From NCBI RefSeq assembly GCF_010550245.1, contig NZ_JAAGLU010000042.1, positions 1 to 64,000 of the forward strand: a stretch of 64,000 nucleotides of DNA. Direction: 5' to 3'. Origin of the DNA: Streptomyces sp. SID12501 (GTDB taxonomy: Bacteria; Actinomycetota; Actinomycetes; Streptomycetales; Streptomycetaceae). Of the stretch, positions 56,781 to 64,000 are shown piece after piece. Both the position numbers and the translations under genes were made by a program. The first letter of the stretch is position 1. Each line of letters begins with the position of its first letter. The notes under the pieces are model-generated. The model searched no databases. It was given only the letters and a program-made list of their open reading frames with translations, and was not told the origin of the DNA.

Positions 56781-57554
56781 ATGTTCAGCCCCGAAGGCCC
56801 CACCCTCCGTGAACTCGCCGTGCAGGCGCTTTCGTCCGTCGAGCACGGCTACGACCTGCTCGCGCCGAAGTTCGACCACACCCCGTTCCGTACGCCGGAC
56901 ACGATCCTCGACGCGGTGGCGTCGGCGCTCGGCCCCCTCGGGCCCTTCGACGACGGCCTCGACCTGTGCTGCGGTACCGGCGCCGGTCTGGCGGTGCTGG
57001 AAGGGGTGTGCCGGGGGAGTGTCACCGGGATCGACATCAGCGCGGGCATGCTGGAGGTGGCAAGGCAGCGGGCGGGGGCGGGCGAACGCCCCGGCGGCCC
57101 GCGCGTCACCCTGGTACGCGGCGACGCCAGAGCCCTGCCCTTCGCCCCCGGATCCGCCCCCGCCTTCGATCTGGTCGTCAGCTTCGGGGCGTTCGGGCAC
57201 TTCCTGCCGGCCGAGTTGCCGGGGCTGTTCGCCCAGGTCCACTCCGTACTGCGGCCGGGCGGGCGCTTCGCGTTCCCCGTCGTGGCCCCGGCCCGCCCGG
57301 GAACGCGCGCCTACTGGGCGCTGCTCGGCTTCGACGCGGTGATGAGGGTCCGCAACGCCGTGTGGAAGCCGCCGTTCGTCATGTACTACCGGGCGTTCCG
57401 ACTCGCCGACGTACGAAGGGAGTTGACGCACGCGGGCTTCGACGTGGAGACCTACGTCCTGCCCGAGTTCGGGCGCGGACCGGACGGCAGTCCGCGCTGC
57501 CGGATGGTGGTGGCGACGCGGACACCCGCCGAGCGGCAACCCGTCAGCTCTTGA
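56781..57554 (+). CDS. Class I SAM-dependent methyltransferase
   Basis: 257 residues. Motif I GLDLCCGTGAGLAVLEGVCR, then VTGIDISAGMLEVARQRAG, GDARALPFAPGSAP, LVVSFGAFGHFLPAELPGL and HSVLRPGGRFAFPVVAPARP. It is of the ubiE-like small-molecule type. A block NAVWKPPFVMYYRAFRLADV near the C-terminus is distinctive of a streptomycete subgroup. Its last 11 bases overlap the convergent alpha/beta hydrolase gene. The substrate is unknown. Confidence 0.83.
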   Translation: MFSPEGPTLRELAVQALSSVEHGYDLLAPKFDHTPFRTPDTILDAVASALGPLGPFDDGLDLCCGTGAGLAVLEGVCRGSVTGIDISAGMLEVARQRAGAGERPGGPRVTLVRGDARALPFAPGSAPAFDLVVSFGAFGHFLPAELPGLFAQVHSVLRPGGRFAFPVVAPARPGTRAYWALLGFDAVMRVRNAVWKPPFVMYYRAFRLADVRRELTHAGFDVETYVLPEFGRGPDGSPRCRMVVATRTPAERQPVSS

Positions 57555-58365
57555 TGAACTCCAGCAGGTCGGCGTTGAACGCCTTCTCGAACTCACCCAC
57601 CAGGCCGTGCGGGGCACCCGGGTAGACCTTCAGCGTCGAGTCCTTGACCAGCTGGGCCGTCTTCTCCGCCGACGCGGCGATCGGCACGATCTGGTCGTCG
57701 GCGCCGTGCGCGATCAGCGTCGGTACGTCGATGCGGCCCAGGTCCTCGGTGAAGTCGGACTCCGAGAACTGCTTGACGCAGTCGTAGACCGCCTTGAGCC
57801 CGACCTGCATGCTCCACAGCCAGAACGCGCGGCGCATGCCCTCGGACGGGGTCGCGCCCGGCCGGTTGAAGCCGAAGAAGGCCTCACTGAGGTCCCAGTA
57901 GAACTGCGAGCGGTCCGCCTCGACACCCGACCGGATACCGTCGAAGGCCTCGATGGGCGTGCCCTCGGGGTTGGCGTCGGTCTTCAGCATCAGCGGCGGC
58001 ACCGCGCCCAGCAGCACGACCTTGGCGACGCGTCCCGTCCCGTGCCGGCCGATATAGCGGGTCACCTCGCCGCCGCCGGTCGAGTGGCCGACGAGGATAA
58101 CGTTGTCGAGGTCGAGCGACTCGATCAGCTCGGCCAGGTCGTCCGCGTACTGGTCCATGTGGTTGCCCTGCCACGGCTGCGCGGAACGGCCGTGCCCGCG
58201 CCGGTCGTGCGCGATGGCCCGGAAGCCGTGCTCGGCGACCAGGCGGGACTGACCGTCCCAGGTGTCCGCGTTGAGCGGCCAGCCGTGGCTGAACACCACC
58301 GGCTGTCCCGTGCCCCAGTCCTTGAAGAAGATCTCGGTGCCGTCGGAGGTGGTGAAAGTACTCAT
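57544..58365 (-). CDS. Alpha/beta hydrolase, non-heme chloroperoxidase/arylesterase type
   Basis: 273 residues. It begins with TSDGTEIFFKDWGTGQPVVF and SHGWPLNADTWDGQ; the elbow is LVGHSTGGGEVTRYIGRHG with S95; acid in IAHGADDQIVPI; His in YPGAPHGLVGEFEKAF. This is the standard pattern of bacterial cofactor-free haloperoxidases and esterases (Bpo/Est family). It is likely an esterase or perhydrolase in the cytosol. A single gene with a short leader. Confidence 0.88.
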   Translation of the reverse strand: MSTFTTSDGTEIFFKDWGTGQPVVFSHGWPLNADTWDGQSRLVAEHGFRAIAHDRRGHGRSAQPWQGNHMDQYADDLAELIESLDLDNVILVGHSTGGGEVTRYIGRHGTGRVAKVVLLGAVPPLMLKTDANPEGTPIEAFDGIRSGVEADRSQFYWDLSEAFFGFNRPGATPSEGMRRAFWLWSMQVGLKAVYDCVKQFSESDFTEDLGRIDVPTLIAHGADDQIVPIAASAEKTAQLVKDSTLKVYPGAPHGLVGEFEKAFNADLLEFIKS

Positions 58366-58528
58366 GGGGGTGTGCCTCTCGAAAGGTAGGACGTAATCGG
58401 ACAGACGCGCGATCTGCCGCGCGCCGTCCGGTCATACCCCGACGCTATGCGCCCACGGCCTCCGGGGAATCTGTCATCTGACTGCACCTGCCACTCACCC
58501 TGTACGACTCACTTTCCGCTTCTGATCC

Positions 58529-59704
58529 TTACTTCCGTCGTAGTGCGCTGTACAGGGCGTCGATCAGCGCCATCTTCCGCGGGTCGTCGGCGATATGGGG
58601 ACCCATACGGTTCATCACGTATCCCATCGACACTCCGCCATCCGGGTCGGCCAGCCCGCAGGAGCCGCCGAACCCGTCATGGCCGTACGCCCTCGGGTTG
58701 GGCCCGTACGAGCCGTTGGTGCCGCTCAGCCACAGCCCGAGCGCGATCTCCGTCTCGTGGTCGAAACCCGCGCCGAGCACCAGGTCCCGGCAGCTGCCCT
58801 GTCCCTCGCGCACCCGCTCGGCCGCCTCGGCGGACAGGACGCGCTGCCCGCCGTAGGAGCCCTGGCCGGCGAAGACCCCGTACAGCGCGGCGATCGCCCG
58901 CGCCGTGCCGTGGCCGTTGGCCGCCGGTATCTCGGCGGCCCGCCACTCGGGGCTGTTCGCCTCCGCGGGGCCCGCGAGGGGATTGGCCAGGGCGGCGATC
59001 GCCGTAGGCGTCAACTGGGCGAAGATCGCGGCCTGTTCGCTGGTCGAGGCGGCCGGCGGCTGCACCAGCTCGGCGGCCCGCCCGGCCTCCTTCTCCGGCA
59101 GCCCGATGGTGAAGTCGATGCCCAGCGGCCCGGTCACCTCCCGCTCCAGGAAGGCGCCCGGCAGCAGCCCCGACACCCGGCGGACCACCTCACCGACCAG
59201 GAAGCCGTACGTCAGCGCGTGATAGCCGGACCGCGTCCCCGGCTCCCACCACGGCTCGGTCGCCGCCAGTCGGCTGGTCGTCAACTCCCAGTCGTAGAGG
59301 TCGGTGAGCGAGTGCGGCTCCCGCAGGCCGGAAAGGCCCGCCCGGTGCGACAGCAGATGCCGTACCAGCACGCCCTCCTTGCCGGCCGCCGCGAACTCCG
59401 GCCAGTACGCGACCACCGGGGCGTCGAGGTCGAGCAGCCCGCGGTCGGCGAGGATGTGCGCGCACAGAGCCACCGGGCCCTTCGTCGTCGACCACACGTT
59501 GACGAGCGTGTCGCGCTCCCACGCGCGCGTGTGCCCCGCGTCGGCCCAGCCGCCCCACAGGTCGACCACCGTCTCGCCGCCGACCGTGACACTCACCGCC
59601 GCGCCGAGCTCGCCGCGGTCGCGGAAGTTCTCCTCGAATGCCGTGCGCACCGCCGAGAAGCGTGCGTCGCAGTCGCCGTGAACGTGTGGCACGTGCTCGG
59701 ACAT
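58529..59704 (-). CDS. Class C beta-lactamase-related serine esterase (family VIII)
   Basis: 391 residues, no signal peptide. The nucleophile motif NVWSTTKGPVAL gives S72-T-T-K75. TSRLAATEPWWEPGTRSGYH contains the Tyr of the second motif (Y-x-x), and WLSGTNGSYGPNPRAYGHDG the third region, with HDGFGGSCGLAD as the KTG-equivalent. The profile fits EstB-like family VIII carboxylesterases. It probably cleaves small esters. Monocistronic. Confidence 0.85.
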   Translation of the reverse strand: MSEHVPHVHGDCDARFSAVRTAFEENFRDRGELGAAVSVTVGGETVVDLWGGWADAGHTRAWERDTLVNVWSTTKGPVALCAHILADRGLLDLDAPVVAYWPEFAAAGKEGVLVRHLLSHRAGLSGLREPHSLTDLYDWELTTSRLAATEPWWEPGTRSGYHALTYGFLVGEVVRRVSGLLPGAFLEREVTGPLGIDFTIGLPEKEAGRAAELVQPPAASTSEQAAIFAQLTPTAIAALANPLAGPAEANSPEWRAAEIPAANGHGTARAIAALYGVFAGQGSYGGQRVLSAEAAERVREGQGSCRDLVLGAGFDHETEIALGLWLSGTNGSYGPNPRAYGHDGFGGSCGLADPDGGVSMGYVMNRMGPHIADDPRKMALIDALYSALRRK

Positions 59705-59825
59705 GGGCCCTCCGTGGTCCGCCGGAACACCGGGCCACGACGCTGTGACCCGGCCCGGACGAACATACCGACTGGTCGGATCGCACGGAAGGCGTCGGAA
59801 ACGACCAGTTCTGCCTACGGACCCG

Positions 59826-60794
59826 TCACGCGTACGAGCGCAGCCAGCTCAGCTTCGTCGCCTCCTGGAACGGCCCGCCGCCCTCGTGGTCGTTGAAGTC
59901 GTAGACCTCGATCTTCTTGTCGTCGTTCGCCCAGGCGTTGAAGGCCGCGAAGACCGTGGACGGCGGGCAGGTCTGGTCCTCCAGGGCCGTCGAGAAGAGC
60001 GCCGGGGCCCGGCCGCGTGCCGCGAAGTGCACGCCGTCGAAGTAGGCGAGCGTGTCCAGCACGTCGGCGGTGCGGCCCCGGTGGGTCTTGAGGTAGCTGC
60101 CGATCTCGCGGTAGGGATGGCGGTCCGTGAGGGTCGCCGCGCGCGGGAAGTCGCACAGGAACGGCACGTCCGGGGCGACCGCGACCAGGTCGGGGACCAG
60201 CCCACCGACCGCGAGCGTGATCCCGCCGCCCTGACTGGAACCGAGGGCCACCGTGCGCGCCGGGTCGACCAGGGGATGCGAGCGAGCCGCCTCCACCGCG
60301 CGCACCGCGTCCGTGTACACCCGCCGGTAGTAGTAGTTCTCGGGAGCGTCGATGCCACGGGTCATGAATCCGGGATACGAGGGCGCGTTGCCCACCGGGT
60401 CGGCCGTTCCACCGCCGCCGCCCCAGGCGCTGCCCTGGCCGCGCGTGTCCATGGCGAAGTGGGCGCGGCCGGTCGACGCCCACAGCAGGTTCTCGTGCGG
60501 CAGACCGCGCCCGCCGCCGTAGCCGATGAACTCCACGACCAACGGCAGAGGTTCCGAGGCCCCGGCGGGCAGCCGCAGCCAGCCCTTCACCGGGTGACCG
60601 CCGAATCCGGCGAACGTCACGTCGTACACGTCGACCGTGGTCAGTCCCGTGTCCACCGGCTCGAAACGGGCGTCCAGGTCGTGGTCCCGGGTCTCCTGGA
60701 GGGTCTTGGACCAGAAGGCGTCGAAGTCCTCGGGCTCGGCGGAATCGCTGCGGTACTCCTGGAGTTCGTCGAGAGGGAGGTCGAACTGGGCCAT
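59826..60794 (-). CDS. Acetylxylan esterase / cephalosporin-C deacetylase family (CE7)
   Basis: 322 residues from ATG 60794. It starts FDLPLDELQEYRSDSAEPED as in CE7 enzymes; RGQGSAWGGGG, the nucleophile elbow ALGSSQGGGITLAVGG (S187), LCDFPRAATL and DHEGGGPF are the family landmarks. CE7 hexamers deacetylate acetylated xylo-oligosaccharides and cephalosporin C inside the cell. A perfect LacI-type palindrome sits about 26 bases upstream of the start, suggesting sugar-responsive repression. Confidence 0.9.
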   Translation of the reverse strand: MAQFDLPLDELQEYRSDSAEPEDFDAFWSKTLQETRDHDLDARFEPVDTGLTTVDVYDVTFAGFGGHPVKGWLRLPAGASEPLPLVVEFIGYGGGRGLPHENLLWASTGRAHFAMDTRGQGSAWGGGGGTADPVGNAPSYPGFMTRGIDAPENYYYRRVYTDAVRAVEAARSHPLVDPARTVALGSSQGGGITLAVGGLVPDLVAVAPDVPFLCDFPRAATLTDRHPYREIGSYLKTHRGRTADVLDTLAYFDGVHFAARGRAPALFSTALEDQTCPPSTVFAAFNAWANDDKKIEVYDFNDHEGGGPFQEATKLSWLRSYA

Positions 60795-60819
60795 GTCGGA
60801 CCGCCTTTGTGGGGTAGTG

Positions 60820-60831
60820 GCAAGCGCTTGC
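60820..60831. promoter_or_regulatory. Perfect LacI/GalR-type operator upstream of the CE7 gene
   Basis: GCAAGCGCTTGC is a perfect 12-bp palindrome with the central CG pair typical of LacI-family sites, 26 bases before the esterase ATG. No LacI-family gene lies nearby in this window, so the regulator is elsewhere. Confidence 0.65.
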
Positions 60832-60920
60832 GGATGATCACACCGTACGTGGGAGGGTCGGCGACCCGCCAGGCCCCGAGCCGCGGGCGAGGCCCTCGCG
60901 AGAACGGGCGCACCTCTACG

Positions 60921-62288
60921 ATGACGCCCATGCCGACTGCTGTGGAACTGCTGGTCAGAGACGCCGAGCTGCTTGTCGTGGACGGCGCGCGTGAGATTCC
61001 CGGCGGGTGGGTGGCCGTCGCCGGCGGGCGCGTCACCGCCGTGGGTCGTGCCGGGACCGAGCCCGAGGCCCTGACGACCGTGTCGGCCGGCGGGCGACTC
61101 GTCACCCCGGGGCTGATCAACACGCACCACCACATCTACCAGAACCTCACCCGCTCCTACGCGCCCGCCGTGGGCGGCACCCTCTTCGACTGGCTGACCA
61201 CGCTCTACCCGCTGTGGGCGGCGCTCGACGAGGAGGCGGCGTACGTGTCCGCGTACGTCGGGATGGCCGAACTCCTCATGGGCGGCTGCACCACCTCCTC
61301 CGACCACCTCTACGTCCATCCGCGCCCCGGACTCGTCGACGCCGAGATCCGCGCGGCCCGCGACATCGGCTTCCGTTTCCACGCCACGCGCGGCTCGATG
61401 ACCCGGTCCGTGGAGGACGGCGGTCTCCCGCCGAGGAGCGTCACGCAGACAGACGACGAAGTCCTCGCCGACAGCGAGCGGCTCATCAAGGCCCACCACG
61501 ACCCGGAACCGGGCGCGCTGATCCGGGTCGCCCTCGCGCCCTGCTCGCCCTTCTCGGTGACCAAGGAGCTGATGACGGCCACCGCCGAACTCGCCGAGCG
61601 GTACGACGTACGCCTCCACACGCACCTCGCGGAGGACCACGACGAGGACACGTACTGCCTGGAGACCTACGGCTGCCGGCCCGTGGAGTACTTCGAGGAG
61701 ACCGGCTGGATGAGCGACCGTACCTGGGTCGCCCACTGCATCTATCCCAACGACGCCGAACTGAGCCGTCTGGCCGCCGCGGGCGTCGGCGTCGCGCACT
61801 GCCCCAGCTCCAACATGCTCATCGGCGGCGGCACCGCGCGCGTGAAGGAGATGCGCGAACTGGGCATGCCCGTCGGTATCGGCTGTGACGGCTCCGCCTC
61901 CACCGACCACGCCTCGCTCTGGATGGAGACGCGTGGCGCCCTGCTCCTCGGGCGCTACCGGGGCGGACCCGGTGCGATGACCGCGCGCGACGCCCTCGAC
62001 ATCGCCACCCGTGGCTCGGCGCGCTGCCTCGGCCGCGCCGACGAGATCGGGCATCTGCGGCCCGGTGCCTGCGCCGACCTCGTCGTGTGGGACCTGCACG
62101 AGGTCGCGCTCGCCGGCGCGCTCAGCGACCCCGTGGAGGCGTGGCTGCGCTGCGGACCGGCCCGCGCGTGGACGACGGTCGTCGCCGGACGAGTCCTGGT
62201 CGACCGGGGCGGACCCGTCCTGCCCGGCCTGCGGGACGCGCTCACCGACCACCGCCGGATCGCGCGCCGGATGCAGGAAATGGTGTAG
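60921..62288 (+). CDS. 8-oxoguanine deaminase-like amidohydrolase
   Basis: 455 residues from ATG 60921 (ATG 60930 is equally possible; neither has a clear ribosome site). Metal and active-site motifs: LVTPGLINTHHHIYQNLTRS, RLHTHLAEDHDEDTYCLETY, WVAHCIYPNDAELSRL, VAHCPSSNMLIGGGTARVKE and IGCDGSASTDHASLWMETRG. These define the 8-oxoguanine/hydroxyatrazine/isocytosine deaminase branch of the amidohydrolase superfamily. It likely deaminates an oxidised or salvage purine. It is divergent from the CE7 gene. Confidence 0.85.
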   Translation: MTPMPTAVELLVRDAELLVVDGAREIPGGWVAVAGGRVTAVGRAGTEPEALTTVSAGGRLVTPGLINTHHHIYQNLTRSYAPAVGGTLFDWLTTLYPLWAALDEEAAYVSAYVGMAELLMGGCTTSSDHLYVHPRPGLVDAEIRAARDIGFRFHATRGSMTRSVEDGGLPPRSVTQTDDEVLADSERLIKAHHDPEPGALIRVALAPCSPFSVTKELMTATAELAERYDVRLHTHLAEDHDEDTYCLETYGCRPVEYFEETGWMSDRTWVAHCIYPNDAELSRLAAAGVGVAHCPSSNMLIGGGTARVKEMRELGMPVGIGCDGSASTDHASLWMETRGALLLGRYRGGPGAMTARDALDIATRGSARCLGRADEIGHLRPGACADLVVWDLHEVALAGALSDPVEAWLRCGPARAWTTVVAGRVLVDRGGPVLPGLRDALTDHRRIARRMQEMV

Positions 62289-62315
62289 GGCCTGCCCGTC
62301 ACGTGCGTCCGCCCG

Positions 62316-62912
62316 TCACGCCCGCCGGCCCGTCCATTCCGGCTCCGTACGCGCCCACGCGCGTTCCCACTCCACGAGCCGGCGCTGAACGACCGTACGG
62401 TGTAAGGCGGTTCGGACGAGGAGGACGACCCCGACGGCCAGGCCCGCGGCACAGATGCCCACCGCCACCGTGTGCTGTCGGACCGCGACATCGCTGGGCG
62501 GCGGCGCGACGGGCCGCCCGTGCGCGTCGAGCCACAGGTCGACGGTGTCACCGCGCCGGGTACCGGGCGGCACGTGTGCCGTCGCCGTACGCGCCCCCGG
62601 CCCCGGCTCCGTCCACCGCACCCGGACCCGGTACAGGTGCTGTCTGCCGACCGGCGCCGAGGGCGCTCCCGCTCCGCCGACGGCCACCGCATGGACGCGA
62701 TGACGCTCGCTACGCTGAACGGCGACCGTCGCCCGCGCCTCGTCGTACGCCCACCGGGCCGTGACCACTCCGGCCAGAGGCGCGCCGACGCACAGCAGCA
62801 CGGCGACGGCGAGCACCGCCCACGCCTCCAGCACGTCCGACCGGCGGCGCAGCGGATTGCGTCGCCAGCGCCAGCCGTACACCCGCGTTCGCCCTCGAAC
62901 CCCCACCCGCAC
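62316..62912 (-). CDS. Two-span membrane protein, Rv1733c-like
   Basis: About 198 residues from GTG 62912 (GTG 62906 is an alternative). WRWRRNPLRRRSDVLEAWAV is the cytosolic anchor typical of streptomycete Rv1733c-like proteins. Span 1 is AVLAVAVLLCVGAPLAGVVT; the outer part has VAVGGAGAPSAP, HLYRVRVRWTEPGP and GDTVDLWLDAHGRPVAPPPS; span 2 is TVAVGICAAGLAVGVVLLVR. Function is unknown; paralogues are numerous in Streptomyces. It converges with the deaminase gene. Confidence 0.75.
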   Translation of the reverse strand: MRVGVRGRTRVYGWRWRRNPLRRRSDVLEAWAVLAVAVLLCVGAPLAGVVTARWAYDEARATVAVQRSERHRVHAVAVGGAGAPSAPVGRQHLYRVRVRWTEPGPGARTATAHVPPGTRRGDTVDLWLDAHGRPVAPPPSDVAVRQHTVAVGICAAGLAVGVVLLVRTALHRTVVQRRLVEWERAWARTEPEWTGRRA

Positions 62913-63034
62913 ATCGTCGCGCGCGACACCGACCGGGCGGGAGCCGCGCACGAGGGTCGGCGCGCAAGACCCGCCCGCGCCCCCGTGGGCCCGGCGCACC
63001 ACCGCGGGCTGTGCTCCCAGTGCCCTGAGCGTCG

Positions 63035-63812
63035 TCAGCCGAAGCGTTCGATCCGGATCCGGTGCACGGGCTGGCCCGCCGCCACCAGCAGCCGCGAGGC
63101 GTGCTCGGCGAACGCGTTGGAGCCGCACACGTACGCCTCCCACCCGCCCGGCGGCTGCCCGGCGGCCAGCAGCGGCGCCACCTGGGAGGCCGCCAGCCGC
63201 CCGACCGGCACACCGTCGGGCGCCCGGCGGGTGAAGACGGGCGTGGTCTCGGCCCCGTACTCCCGCGCGTAGATCAGCTCCTCCGGGCCGCGCGCCGACA
63301 CCAGCAGCCGCAGCGGCACGGTCAGACCGCGCGCGCGGTGGTGCCGGATCATCGACATCAGCGGTACGACCCCGGAACCGGCGCCGATCAGCAGCGCGGG
63401 CCGGTCGCCCGGCCACGCGAAGAAACCGCTGAGCGGACCGCGCACCTCCACCTCGTCGCCGGGCTTGGCCAGCGTGTGGAACCAGCCGGAGACCTCGCCG
63501 CCCTCGACATGGTCCAGGGTCAGTTCGACGTGCCCGGCGTCTTCCGGGGGCGAGGCGATCGAGTAGTGCCGCTGGGCCGTGTAACCGTCGTCCGCCCGCA
63601 GCCGCAGCATCAGGTGCTGGCCCGGCAGATGACCCGCCCAGCCGGGCACCGCGAACCGGAAGGTGGACGCGTGAGGCGTCTCCCGCCGGACCTCGGTGAG
63701 TGTGGCCGTCTGCCAGCGTGCCGCCTCGCGGTTGCTGACGGCGATGCGACCGGGCACGGCGAACCGGGTCGGGGGCACGAAGGTGCCGTTCGGCGCGGCT
63801 TCGGAGGCGGTC

Positions 63813-63820
<8 letters not shown>
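63035..63820 (-). CDS. Ferredoxin/flavodoxin reductase-type FAD/NAD(P)H oxidoreductase
   Basis: 261 residues from GTG 63820. The FAD domain has STFRFAVPGWAGHLPGQHLM and RHYSIASPPED (the RxYS flavin motif). The NAD domain has PALLIGAGSGVVPLMSMIRH, RLLVSARGPEELIYAREYG and WEAYVCGSNAFAEHASRLL. No 2Fe-2S domain is attached. It overlaps the molybdopterin oxidoreductase gene by 8 bases, so it most likely supplies electrons to that enzyme. Confidence 0.87.

Positions 63821-64000
<180 letters not shown>

Overview
The window is chromosomal DNA of a Streptomyces or close relative. It has very high GC with GC-rich third codon positions, many GTG starts, ATGA/GTGA stop-start overlaps, twin-arginine and lipoprotein secretion signals, a GH42/GH53 galactan locus without its own ABC ATPase, a Cys-containing sulfur leader peptide, and intergenic repeat families familiar from Streptomyces. 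No plasmid or phage backbone is present, but a small accessory island lies near 39.1-41.9 kb.

Layout. (1) 0-2.3 kb: remnant of a NUDIX gene, a GH29 alpha-L-fucosidase, and an SseB-like protein. (2) 2.3-12.4 kb: a nine-gene minus-strand operon for organosulfur use (alpha/beta hydrolase, sulfurtransferase, SsuC, SsuB, SsuA-like, SsuD-like, second SsuA-like, SfnB-like acyl-CoA dehydrogenase, GlcD-like oxidase). A 28-codon Cys leader peptide precedes it and a LysR regulator is divergent. (3) 12.5-21.1 kb: a MarR regulator, then a galactan locus (LacI regulator, two permeases, binding lipoprotein, GH42 beta-galactosidase, secreted GH53 endo-galactanase) with a lac-like operator in the divergent promoter. 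(4) 21.3-23.6 kb: an ArsR-like regulator, a FluC pair flanking a 24-codon ORF that may be a DUF190 remnant, and UppP. (5) 23.7-29.8 kb: an asparagine/aspartate/glutamine salvage set (FadR-type regulator, permease, class 3 asparaginase, aspartase, glutaminase). (6) 30-36 kb: two GT-C mannosyltransferases, a D-Ala-D-Ala carboxypeptidase, a minimal second Rho, and a methyltransferase. (7) 36.2-39 kb: an SDR-VOC-MFS operon closed by a perfect 20-bp inverted repeat.

(8) 39.1-41.9 kb: the accessory island, with lower GC in places. It holds tRNA-like structures, two HNH nuclease genes, a small membrane protein, a small GntR regulator, a structured non-coding segment ending in a T-run terminator, and broken coding frames. 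(9) 41.9-54.1 kb: a catabolic cluster built from two divergent arms around 49.9 kb, plus an SDR and a LysR regulator. It encodes a flavin monooxygenase, extradiol dioxygenase, two fumarylacetoacetate-hydrolase-family enzymes, an amidohydrolase, a cyclase, a bicovalent-flavin oxidase, a histidinol-dehydrogenase-like enzyme and SDRs. It looks like a complete ring-opening route for an unknown aromatic compound. (10) 54.4-64 kb: a Tat-exported beta-structured protein, SnoaL-like protein, methyltransferase, several hydrolases including an acetylxylan esterase with a perfect 12-bp operator, an 8-oxoguanine deaminase-like enzyme, a two-span membrane protein, and a flavin reductase with a molybdopterin oxidoreductase truncated by the window edge.

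Overall this is arm-like or arm-proximal metabolic territory of self-contained uptake-and-degradation modules, each with a local regulator. All assignments rest on reading the sequence and on family knowledge; no searches were run.
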